Shown here piece after piece: positions 15,803 to 22,997 of a DNA stretch of 25,472 nt. Made by a program: the position numbers and the translations under genes. The first letter of the stretch is position 1, and every line of letters begins with the position of its first letter. Under the pieces are notes generated by a model. The model searched no databases and was not told the origin of the DNA. It saw only the letters and a program-made list of their open reading frames with translations. Source of the stretch: an uncultured Bacteroidota bacterium (GTDB lineage Bacteria > Bacteroidota > Ignavibacteria > UBA10030 > UBA8401); assembly GCA_937920105.1 (NCBI GenBank), contig CALETH010000022.1, positions 1 through 25,472 of the forward strand, written 5' to 3'.

Positions 15803-15952
15803 TTTTAAAACTATGATTGTAATGGTGAAATGATGGACTATGAATTGTTTTAAACTATGATTGATAATGATTGAATGATGGACTATGAATTGTTTATTGA
15901 TATTGAATGTAATATCATAGTCTTCATAGTAATCATTTCATCATAGTTTAAA
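15803..15952 (-). repeat. Intergenic repeat element copy 3 (argJ/argB junction)
   Basis: Two tandem units (15803-15843 and 15844-15888), each ending AATGATGGACTATGA, followed by the terminal module (15889-15952) with TATTGAATGTAATATCAT and a CATAGTAATCATTTCATC stretch. TTTAAACTATGAT (15849-15861) and ATCATAGTTTAAA (15940-15952) form a perfect 13-bp inverted repeat. The element fills the whole space between the argJ stop and the argB start but for two bases. No ORF is associated with this copy. The TAA of the other modules is changed to GAA here. Confidence 0.85.
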
Positions 15953-15954
15953 TA

Positions 15955-17172
15955 TCAACTCCTGTAACTGGCATTAATGTGAATATAATTTTTTGATAAA
16001 TCACAAGTCCAAAACGTTGCAGAGGATTTTCCTTTATGTAAGTCGATAGTTATAGTAATTTCTTTTTGTTGAAGAATCTTTTTTGCTTCTTCTTCAGAAA
16101 AAGAAATATCGTAATTTTCTCCGAGAATTTTAAGATTCCCAAAATGTATTTCAGTTGTTTCAGGATTAAAATCAATATCAGCATTTCCTAATGCTGCAAT
16201 AATTCTTCCCCAATTTGCATCTTCTCCATGAATTGCTGTTTTTACTAGGGGAGAATTGCAAATGCCTTTACATGCTTTTTCTGCATCAGAAATATTTAAC
16301 GCATTTTTTACAGTAACTTCAACAAATTTTGTTGCACCTTCACCATCTTTCACAATCATTTTAGAAAGTGTGGTGAGAACATATTCTAATGCTTCATAAA
16401 ATATTTTATAATTTGCAGAATCTTGTATTAATGCAGTATTATTCGCTTTTCCATTAGCAAGAATTACCGCCATATCGTTAGTGCTGGTTTCACCATCAAC
16501 AGTGATTCTATTAAAAGTAGTATCTGTTATCTTCTTAAATGTTTTTTCTAAAAGAGGTTGTGGAATATTTATATCTGTAGTAATAAAAGCAAGCATTGTT
16601 GCCATGTTTGGTGCAATCATTCCGGAACCTTTTGCCATTCCACCAATGCGAACAGTTTTTTCACCCAACAAAAATTCTACAGCGCATTCTTTAATATAAG
16701 TATCAGTGGTGCAAATTCCTTCTGCTGCATCAATATTACATTGTTCATGAAGTCTTTTTGAAGCATCTCGTATTCCAAAAACAATTTTATCCATTGGTAA
16801 AAATTGTCCGATAACACCAGTTGAAGCAACAAGAACTTTATAATGAGGAATACCTAAAGCATTCGCAGTAGTTTTTATCATTGTTTTTGTATCGAGAATA
16901 CCACGTTTTCCTGTGCAGGCATTAGCGTTTCCACTATTAATAACGATAGCAGAAATTTTTTTTGTTTTTTTCAACTGCTCTTTATTTGTAGTGATGCAAG
17001 CCGCCGCCGCTTTATTTTTTGTGAAAACCGCAGCGGTATTTGCCGAAACTTGGGAAAATATTATAGATATATCTTTTTTTTGTTTTTTTATTCCTGCAGA
17101 AACTCCTGCTGCAAGAAAGCCTTTTGGTGCAGTGATACCGCCAGTAATAGTTGTAAGAGATGAGGTATTCAT
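15955..17172 (-). CDS. argJ: Bifunctional ornithine acetyltransferase/N-acetylglutamate synthase
   Basis: ArgJ moves the acetyl group from N-acetylornithine to glutamate, closing the acetyl cycle; bifunctional forms also use acetyl-CoA. The 405-residue length is typical. Seen: VINSGNANACTG (77-88, oxyanion region), the self-cleavage site in GMIAPNMATMLAF with nucleophile T192 after A191, giving alpha and beta chains, and the C-terminal YIHINASYRS, matching the usual closing YV-INA-Y. The start ATG overlaps the argC stop by 4 bp (ATGA). The gene is complete up to its own TGA, and repeat copy 3 begins two bases later. Whether it is mono- or bifunctional cannot be decided here. Confidence 0.96.
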   Translation of the reverse strand: MNTSSLTTITGGITAPKGFLAAGVSAGIKKQKKDISIIFSQVSANTAAVFTKNKAAAACITTNKEQLKKTKKISAIVINSGNANACTGKRGILDTKTMIKTTANALGIPHYKVLVASTGVIGQFLPMDKIVFGIRDASKRLHEQCNIDAAEGICTTDTYIKECAVEFLLGEKTVRIGGMAKGSGMIAPNMATMLAFITTDINIPQPLLEKTFKKITDTTFNRITVDGETSTNDMAVILANGKANNTALIQDSANYKIFYEALEYVLTTLSKMIVKDGEGATKFVEVTVKNALNISDAEKACKGICNSPLVKTAIHGEDANWGRIIAALGNADIDFNPETTEIHFGNLKILGENYDISFSEEEAKKILQQKEITITIDLHKGKSSATFWTCDLSKNYIHINASYRS

Positions 17173-18185
17173 AAATGAACTCCTTCCGTTTCTTTATAGC
17201 CAAACATGATATTCATATTTTGAATCGCTTGTCCAGCAGCACCTTTTATCATGTTATCAATAGTGCTAAAAAGATTAAGATGATTATTGTTTGATTGAAT
17301 TGTCCAAGAAATATCACAGTAATTAGTGTGTACAACATTTTTTATTTCAGGAATGGTATTTTGTAAAAGTCTAATAAATGGAGAATTAGAATAATACTTT
17401 TTGTAAATCGTGAAAATTTCTTCTTGAGAAATTTTTGATTTTACATTACAAGAAATAGAAGTATAAATTCCACGAGTAAGAGGAATGAGATGAGGGATAA
17501 AATTTACAGAAATTTTTTTCTGTGTAAAATGATGTATGATAGATTGTATTTCTGGAATGTGTTGATGATTTCCGACTTTATAGGCACGGACATTATCATG
17601 CATTTCAGAAAAAGATAATTCTACCGTTGAACTTCTTCCTGCACCTGAAGTTCCGGAAAGAGAATTTATAACAATAGTATTTTCTTGAATAACATTTTCT
17701 TTAAGTAGTGGAAGAAGTGGAAGCAATATGCTTGTGGGATAACATCCGGGATTAGCAATAAGTTGTGCGTTACGAATTTCTTCTTTATTCCATTCAGAAA
17801 GTCCATACACAGATTGCGAAAGAAATGAAGAGGCTGTGTGAGGATGTTTATAATATTGAGTATAAATTTCTGCATCACGCAGACGAAAATCTCCACCTAA
17901 ATCAATAACACGTTTTTTTGCATTCAGTAAATCAGGAACAAGATGCATTGCTTCTCCTGAAGGAAGAGCAATAAAAATAAGTTCACATGGTTGAACTTTT
18001 TCAAGAGAATATTGTTCATACACCAAATCATTTTTTTTGCGAAATTGTGGATACACTTCATCAACACGTTTCCCAACAGCAGTGTTAGCAAAAACTTTAT
18101 GGATAGTAATGTGAGGATGTTGAAGAAGAAAATGTAATAATTCTGCTCCGGAATATCCCGAAGCACCAATGATAGCAACGTTCAT
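17169..18185 (-). CDS. argC: N-acetyl-gamma-glutamyl-phosphate reductase
   Basis: ArgC reduces acetylglutamyl phosphate to the semialdehyde with NADPH, the third step of arginine synthesis. I start at ATG 18183-18185, giving MNVAIIGASGYSGAELL and 338 residues; a frame from TTG 18194 would add MFC before the nucleotide-binding strand, which family members do not have. Seen: the dinucleotide motif GASGYSG (7-13), IDLGGDFRL (94-102), NPGCYPTS with catalytic C148, and the HEPEI-like HQHIPEI. This is the first gene of the operon and overlaps argJ by 4 bp. The promoter should be in the 130-bp gap before the divergent bcp gene; I find no ArgR-box palindrome there. Confidence 0.96.
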   Translation of the reverse strand: MNVAIIGASGYSGAELLHFLLQHPHITIHKVFANTAVGKRVDEVYPQFRKKNDLVYEQYSLEKVQPCELIFIALPSGEAMHLVPDLLNAKKRVIDLGGDFRLRDAEIYTQYYKHPHTASSFLSQSVYGLSEWNKEEIRNAQLIANPGCYPTSILLPLLPLLKENVIQENTIVINSLSGTSGAGRSSTVELSFSEMHDNVRAYKVGNHQHIPEIQSIIHHFTQKKISVNFIPHLIPLTRGIYTSISCNVKSKISQEEIFTIYKKYYSNSPFIRLLQNTIPEIKNVVHTNYCDISWTIQSNNNHLNLFSTIDNMIKGAAGQAIQNMNIMFGYKETEGVHL

Positions 18186-18222
18186 ACAAAACAATAAAAA
18201 TAAATTTAAAAAATATACAATT

Positions 18223-18252
18223 TTTTAAGGAAAGAAAAAATTTGTATCTTTG
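18223..18252 (+). promoter_or_regulatory. Candidate Bacteroidota-type promoter for bcp
   Basis: TATCTTTG at 18245-18252 matches the TAnnTTTG -7 consensus of Bacteroidota primary sigma factor. A T-rich block (TTTTTTAAGG, from 18221) stands at about the -33 distance, although it lacks the final G of TTTG. Transcription would begin near 18257-18260, giving a leader of about 60 nt before bcp. This is sequence match only. Confidence 0.4.
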
Positions 18253-18321
18253 AGGAAAGTAATATATATAAAATTTTATAACTAATCAAAACAATAATAA
18301 TGATAATTAATAGGAATGTCT

Positions 18322-18786
18322 ATGAAAATATTGCAAGTAGGAGATAAAGCACCAGATTTTTCTTTATTAGGAAGTGATGGGAAAACATATTCACTAAAAA
18401 ATTTTAAAGGGAAAAAGTTAGTGTTATATTTTTATCCCAAAGATGATACTTCGGGATGTACGAAGGAGGCCTGTTCTTTTCGTGATGAACTTCCAACAAT
18501 ACAAAAAAACGATGCTGTTGTTGTTGGGGTAAGTGGGGATAGTATTTCTTCTCACGAAAAATTTATCACAAAATATAAATTAAATTTTCTTCTATTAAGT
18601 GATGAAAGTAAAACAATGCTTCAAGAATATGGAGTGTGGAAAGAAAAAAGTATGTATGGAAGAAAATATATGGGGGTTGAACGTACTACTTTTATTATTG
18701 ATGGAAAAGGAAAAATCACACACATCTTTAATAAAGTAAAAGTAGATGGACACACAGAAGAAATTTTAAAAGCATTAGAAGAATAA
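18322..18786 (+). CDS. bcp: Thioredoxin-dependent thiol peroxidase, Bcp/PrxQ family
   Basis: Bcp reduces hydrogen peroxide and organic hydroperoxides in the cytoplasm using thioredoxin. The 154-residue length is standard. Seen: VGDKAPDFSLLGSDGKTYSL (6-25), then YFYPKDDTSGCTKEACSF with peroxidatic C46 and resolving C51 five residues later, the C-x4-C arrangement of atypical two-Cys PrxQ; and VERTTFIIDGKGKI near the end. I prefer ATG 18322 because AGGA at 18312-18315 is six bases before it; ATG 18316, two codons earlier, would touch that site. It stands divergent from the arginine operon and upstream of a DinB-family gene. Confidence 0.95.
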   Translation: MKILQVGDKAPDFSLLGSDGKTYSLKNFKGKKLVLYFYPKDDTSGCTKEACSFRDELPTIQKNDAVVVGVSGDSISSHEKFITKYKLNFLLLSDESKTMLQEYGVWKEKSMYGRKYMGVERTTFIIDGKGKITHIFNKVKVDGHTEEILKALEE

Positions 18787-18791
18787 GAATT

Positions 18792-19265
18792 ATGGATTTT
18801 AAAAAATATTTAACAGACACATTTGAATATAATCGCAAAGCCAATATTCAAATATTGAAAAAAATAAAAAAACTTTCAGATACTACAGAAGCCGTAAAAT
18901 TATTTAGTCATTTAATAAATTGTCAATTTAAATGGATGGCAAGAGTAGTGCAAGATTCAAAATCTTCAGAAATGGATTGGTGGAATCCAATTTATAAAAT
19001 AGATGAACTTGAAAGTAAATGGAACGAAAGTTTACAAATTTGGTTTGAATATTTAGAATCAAAAACAGAAGAAGAACTTTGGAAAGAAGTTACTTTTATT
19101 GGTTTTGATAGTGGAAAGTTTGCGGCAACACCTGCAGATATAGCCTTACAATTGAATTACCATTCCATTCATCATCGAGCACAAATTCAAACAATAATTC
19201 GTAAGCAAGGCTTAGTTCCGGATTTTGTTGATTATATTGGAACAAAATACAGAAAATTAACATAA
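18792..19265 (+). CDS. DinB-family protein
   Basis: The 157-residue protein has the four-helix-bundle pattern of the DinB/YfiT-like superfamily: FEYNRKANIQILKKIKKL opening, H40 in LFSHLINCQFKWMAR, and the final helix LNYHSIHHRAQIQTIIRKQG with the metal-binding HHRAQ motif. The three-His metal site is complete. Some family members are thiol-dependent transferases (bacillithiol or mycothiol type), but the reaction of this one cannot be inferred. It starts 5 bp after bcp, so the two are probably one transcript, which would fit a thiol or oxidative-stress link; that is inference. Confidence 0.88.
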   Translation: MDFKKYLTDTFEYNRKANIQILKKIKKLSDTTEAVKLFSHLINCQFKWMARVVQDSKSSEMDWWNPIYKIDELESKWNESLQIWFEYLESKTEEELWKEVTFIGFDSGKFAATPADIALQLNYHSIHHRAQIQTIIRKQGLVPDFVDYIGTKYRKLT

Positions 19266-19298
19266 CACTTTTCATTATCATTTTAGGAGAAACATTTT

Positions 19299-19964
19299 AT
19301 GAACACAAAAAAACTCATTGCCGAATTTCTTGGCACATTTCTTTTTTTCTTTATCGGAATGGGAGCCGTTGTTGCAAACCAGTTTTCCGGCGGAGCAGTT
19401 GGTTTGTTAGGAATTGCTGCTGCACACGGGCTTGCACTTTCTGTAATGGTTTCTGCACTGGGTGCAGTTTCTGGTGCACATTTTAATCCCGCAGTAACAT
19501 TCGGTTTTATGCTCACCAAAAGAATTTCTGTTAGTGTTGGTATTCAATATATTCTTGCACAATTAGTGGGAGGAATATTAGCAGGATTATTATTACACAC
19601 TATTTTTCCCTCAGAACTTTGTGCCACAACACATTTTGGAACACCAACTATTGCCAATGGAATTTCAGTTATCAATGCTATAGTACTTGAAGCAATTTTA
19701 ACTTTTGCATTGGTAATTACTGTTTTTGGAACTGCAGTTGATTCTCGCGCTCCAAAAATCGGTGGGTTTGGTATTGGATTAATTGTAATGGCAGAAATTT
19801 TTATTGGAGGTCCAATAACCGGTGCAGCAATGAATCCTGCACGTGCATTTGCTCCAGCAATAGTTTCCGGAATGTGGGAAAATCAATTTGTGTATTGGGT
19901 TGGTCCATTACTTGGTGGGGGACTTGCTGCTTTAGTGTATGATAAGTTTATGATGGAAAAATAA
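19299..19964 (+). CDS. Aquaporin (MIP family channel)
   Basis: A six-helix MIP channel of 221 residues with both NPA boxes, HFNPAVT (61-67) and MNPARAF (178-184), the second followed by the filter Arg182. The sequence is hydrophobic throughout, with no signal peptide. Compared with AqpZ, my alignment puts Ile (167) where AqpZ has the filter His174 and Ala (176) at its Thr183, so the pore is probably wider or less polar than in a strict water channel; glycerol, ammonia or other small neutral solutes are possible. AGGAGA at 19285-19290 is a good ribosome site. The gene ends against a strong hairpin shared with the convergent receptor gene. Confidence 0.93.
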   Translation: MNTKKLIAEFLGTFLFFFIGMGAVVANQFSGGAVGLLGIAAAHGLALSVMVSALGAVSGAHFNPAVTFGFMLTKRISVSVGIQYILAQLVGGILAGLLLHTIFPSELCATTHFGTPTIANGISVINAIVLEAILTFALVITVFGTAVDSRAPKIGGFGIGLIVMAEIFIGGPITGAAMNPARAFAPAIVSGMWENQFVYWVGPLLGGGLAALVYDKFMMEK

Positions 19965-19971
19965 TCAGAAG

Positions 19972-20004
19972 TCAGGAGTCTGAATTCTGAATTCAGACTC
20001 CTGA
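19972..20004. terminator. Long perfect palindrome, likely bidirectional terminator (repeat-derived)
   Basis: TCAGGAGTCTGAATTC (19972-19987) is the exact reverse complement of GAATTCAGACTCCTGA (19989-20004) with one base between, i.e. a 16-bp inverted repeat. It lies between the convergent aquaporin and receptor genes. There is no T-run on either side, so it may be an interspersed repeat that also blocks read-through. The GTCAGGAGTCTGAATTC text is of a kind often repeated in related genomes. Confidence 0.7.
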
Positions 20005-20012
20005 ATATTATC

Positions 20013-22445
20013 TTAAAAATCTTCCGTTCCACCATCACGTTTTTCTTGTGGTTTATAATTATTAAATCGATAACTGATTCCCAAGAAAATTCCTCGTGTA
20101 TCCATTCTTCGTTCTGTTGCTGTTGAAAAATTTTCTCCAACAGTATTCACTCCAAAAACTCTTGTATTAAAAATATCACTTACTCGTAAGTTGACGGAAA
20201 GAGATTTATTCAAAAAATCTTTTCGTAGAGCAGCATCAACAGAATATATTGCTTTCATTGTTCCTTGAGAAACAACACTCTGTCCCATAAAATTATTTCC
20301 GCCACCACCTCCGCCAAGAATACTTGGAGAATTGTAATTTCCAATAAGTTGAAATTGCACATCTTCCCACAACGTCATGTTAGAATTAAATTTTGTTAAC
20401 CAACTATTTGCTTTTGTGTTAATTGTGGTCGTAGCAGTTTTTCCTTCAATCATACTATTGAAATAAGAAAATGTAACATTGATTCTCCACCATTCAGCAA
20501 GAGGTTGGTTTCCGATAATTTCAATTCCGGATGAAGTTCCTTTTGCAATATTATCAAAAGTGGTAAGCGTACCACCACCATTTTGCAAAGTTGTTACTGT
20601 TCCAATAATATTTGTTGTGTAACGATAAAATAAAGTTGTATTAAAAGATGTTCGTTCAAATAATATTATTGAATGACCAAGTTCAAATGAGTTGGTAAAT
20701 TGCGGTTGCAAATTTGGATTTCCTATTTGAACATTTAATGAATCAGAATAATCCGCAAAGGGAAGTAATTGACGAACTCCCGGTCTATCAACTCTGCGGC
20801 TGTAACTCAACATCAGTTCTTGATTTGCTGGTAATCCATAAGAAAAATGGAGAGATGGATAAATGACAAGATAATCTTTCTTATTTTTTATTCCGTTTGT
20901 TTGTAACTCAAACTGTGTTTGCTCACCACGTATTCCGATTTGATATTGTAATCCACTCAATGAACTTGAATATGTTCCATACAAAGCATAAATATCTTCA
21001 TTGTGTGTGGAAATATTTTGTGAAAGTGGATTAAGTATCCATTGAAATTGCTGAGTATCATAAGAGTAATTTTCATTACTAAGACGTAATGTTCGCAAAG
21101 ATAATTTTCCACCAACCTCTATTTTTCCATTATCGAAAGGATGAATGTAATTAGATTGCCCTATAACCATGTTCAGTGAATTTGTAGAAAGAGAACGTAA
21201 GAGAGGTGATGAAAGTAGAAAATTTTGATTTGTTAACGTTACATTTCCTTGGTTATAAAAAACATCAGTAGTAAACTCTTGACCTTTTGTATCAAAAGTT
21301 TTTTTGTATGTCACTGTATATTCTCCAAAACGCCCATCACGTTGCAAAGAACTATTACGAGTTATTTGAGAAAGAATGGTTTTTGCAGAATCACTATTTT
21401 CATCAATACTAGAATTATTCCCATCAAGAAAAAATCGGCGAAATTTTCCTAAAACTGAAATAGTATTTTGTGTGTTAATAAAATAATCCATTCCTACTGA
21501 ACCATTTTGAGGTCTCATATGATTTTTAAATACTTGTTCTTGAGAAAGATATGATGTTGTATTATTTATGTATGAAGTACGCTCATTTGTTCCTGTTCCA
21601 TTAAATTGATTAGAACGACCATCATAAGTTCCATATATATTTACTTTATCGTATTTATAACTAAGATTGGCAGAAAGATTATATTTATCTCCAGTACCAG
21701 CATTTGCAGATATGTTTCCGGATATTCCATTATTAGAATTTTTTTTCAAAATAATATTAATAATTCCTGAAGTTCCATCTGGGTCATATTTTACGGAAGG
21801 ATTTGTAACAACTTCGATTTGTTCTATAGAACTTGCCGGAATTTGACTGAGAATATCACCACTGCTTAATCCCGCAAAAGAAGAAGGCTTTCCATCAATG
21901 AGAATAGTAACATTATTATTTCCTCTCAAACTAATACTTCCATTAACATCCACAGAAACAGAGGGAATATTTTGCATTACTTCCACTGCTGAACCACCAC
22001 TGCTTGCAATATTTTTATCGACATTGATAACCTGCTTATCTAATGTATTGGTAACCATATCTTTTTCTGCATTCACATCAACCGTTTGTAAGGCAACAGT
22101 ACTACTATAAAGAGAAATTTTCCCTAAATCTGTTTCAAGATTTTGTGGTGTAATAAGGATGCTATCTATCACTTTTGTTTTATATCCAATTGCCGTAATA
22201 CGAGCAAAATATCTTCCAAAAGTTAGTTTATCTATGGTAAAGCCTCCATTACCATCAGAAATAGCCCCGCCAGCAACAGAAGAATCTCTTAAGCGATATA
22301 AAGCAACAGTTGTATATTCGACAGGTTGTGATGTTTCTGCATCAAAGAGTTTACCAATAACTTTTCCAGTATTAGGGTTTTGAGGTGTTTGTTGCGCAAA
22401 AAGTGATATTGTAGAAAGAAGAAAAATAAAGGAGAGGTTTTTCAT
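20013..22445 (-). CDS. TonB-dependent receptor / outer-membrane beta-barrel protein (OMP_b-brl_3 type)
   Basis: The 810-residue outer-membrane protein has a signal peptide (1-18, ending LFAQ), a carboxypeptidase-regulatory-like domain (about 27-110; GKVIGKLFDAETSQPVEYTT), a plug domain (about 125-235; VMQNIPSVSVDVNGSISLRG, IEQIEVVTNPSVKYDPDG) and a long barrel ending GIFLGISYRF, followed by a 16-residue hydrophilic tail. A typical SusC signature is absent and no SusD gene adjoins, so this is not a classical polysaccharide locus. The DPDGTSGIINIILKK segment is characteristic of the outer-membrane-beta-barrel family. A transported ligand cannot be named. It is transcribed divergently from the pterin operon with a gap of about 144 bp. 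Confidence 0.93.
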   Translation of the reverse strand: MKNLSFIFLLSTISLFAQQTPQNPNTGKVIGKLFDAETSQPVEYTTVALYRLRDSSVAGGAISDGNGGFTIDKLTFGRYFARITAIGYKTKVIDSILITPQNLETDLGKISLYSSTVALQTVDVNAEKDMVTNTLDKQVINVDKNIASSGGSAVEVMQNIPSVSVDVNGSISLRGNNNVTILIDGKPSSFAGLSSGDILSQIPASSIEQIEVVTNPSVKYDPDGTSGIINIILKKNSNNGISGNISANAGTGDKYNLSANLSYKYDKVNIYGTYDGRSNQFNGTGTNERTSYINNTTSYLSQEQVFKNHMRPQNGSVGMDYFINTQNTISVLGKFRRFFLDGNNSSIDENSDSAKTILSQITRNSSLQRDGRFGEYTVTYKKTFDTKGQEFTTDVFYNQGNVTLTNQNFLLSSPLLRSLSTNSLNMVIGQSNYIHPFDNGKIEVGGKLSLRTLRLSNENYSYDTQQFQWILNPLSQNISTHNEDIYALYGTYSSSLSGLQYQIGIRGEQTQFELQTNGIKNKKDYLVIYPSLHFSYGLPANQELMLSYSRRVDRPGVRQLLPFADYSDSLNVQIGNPNLQPQFTNSFELGHSIILFERTSFNTTLFYRYTTNIIGTVTTLQNGGGTLTTFDNIAKGTSSGIEIIGNQPLAEWWRINVTFSYFNSMIEGKTATTTINTKANSWLTKFNSNMTLWEDVQFQLIGNYNSPSILGGGGGGNNFMGQSVVSQGTMKAIYSVDAALRKDFLNKSLSVNLRVSDIFNTRVFGVNTVGENFSTATERRMDTRGIFLGISYRFNNYKPQEKRDGGTEDF

Positions 22446-22550
22446 AAAAGCCTTTTGATTAAATTAATAATGTATAGTTGAATAAGACGTATAGAAGGTA
22501 CAAAAAGTTGCACTACAAAAATAATTTTTTGTAAATATTTTTTGTATATT

Positions 22551-22581
22551 ACACCACTATATTTTAGTGGTGTATTTTTTT
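22551..22581 (+). promoter_or_regulatory. Terminator-like hairpin in the leader of the pterin operon (candidate attenuator)
   Basis: ACACCACTA (22551-22559) pairs perfectly with TAGTGGTGT (22565-22573) around a TATTT loop, followed at once by ATTTTTTT (22574-22581). This has the form of a rho-independent terminator on the plus strand, ending 8 bases before the PTPS start ATG at 22590. The upstream gene is divergent, so there is no plus-strand gene for it to terminate. I see no fitting antiterminator or known aptamer in the short sequence before it. Confidence 0.55.
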
Positions 22582-22589
22582 ATAATAGT

Positions 22590-22997
22590 ATGATTTACGT
22601 AACACGAAAAACACATTTTAGTGCCGCTCATAGGTTATTCAATTCAAAATTTTCTGATAAAAAAAATCAAGAAATATTTGATAAATGTAATAATCCGAAT
22701 GGACATGGGCATAATTATTATTTAGAAGTAACTGTTGCAGGGGAGCCAAACCCTGAAACAGGGTATGTCATTGATTTAAAAATTTTGAAAAATATTATCG
22801 AAAAATATTTTCTTGATAAAGTTGACCACAAGAATCTAAATGTTGATGTAGATTTTTTACAAGGAATCAACCCGACAGCAGAAAATATTGTTATTGCCTG
22901 TTGGAAACAAATTCAACCACACATTAACGATGGAAAATTATATTCCATAAAACTCTATGAAACAGAAAATAATTTTGTAGAATATCAAGGAGAATAA
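22590..22997 (+). CDS. 6-pyruvoyl-tetrahydropterin synthase (PTPS/QueD family, eukaryote-like Cys motif)
   Basis: The 135-residue enzyme acts on dihydroneopterin triphosphate. Seen: FSAAHRLF with zinc ligand H14, KCNNPNGHGHNYYLEV with C33 and zinc ligands H39 and H41, VDHKNLN (D79, H80), PTAENIV and YETENNFVEYQGE (E124). The CNNPNGHGHNY spacing and the closing E-T-x-N-N-x-V-x-Y are those of animal PTPS, which makes 6-pyruvoyl-tetrahydropterin, rather than of typical QueD. The operon also carries GTP cyclohydrolase I and a sepiapterin-reductase-like enzyme, which supports biopterin synthesis over queuosine. I start at ATG 22590 (MIYVTRKTHF) because the upstream in-frame extension to 22542 runs through a terminator-like hairpin. 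There is no Shine-Dalgarno site. Confidence 0.9.
   Translation: MIYVTRKTHFSAAHRLFNSKFSDKKNQEIFDKCNNPNGHGHNYYLEVTVAGEPNPETGYVIDLKILKNIIEKYFLDKVDHKNLNVDVDFLQGINPTAENIVIACWKQIQPHINDGKLYSIKLYETENNFVEYQGE

Noticed and set aside
14220..15952. CRISPR array
   Set aside because: The repeated units are degenerate, AT-rich and directly joined, with no unique equal-length spacers, are split by genes, and no cas gene is present.
22542..22589. Longer PTPS reading frame from TTG 22542
   Set aside because: It would run through the terminator-like hairpin; the family begins at the strand preceding FSAAHRL, as does ATG 22590.
22551..22592. preQ1 or THF riboswitch before the pterin operon
   Set aside because: The sequence before the hairpin is too short and lacks the conserved core of either aptamer; only the terminator-like stem is present.
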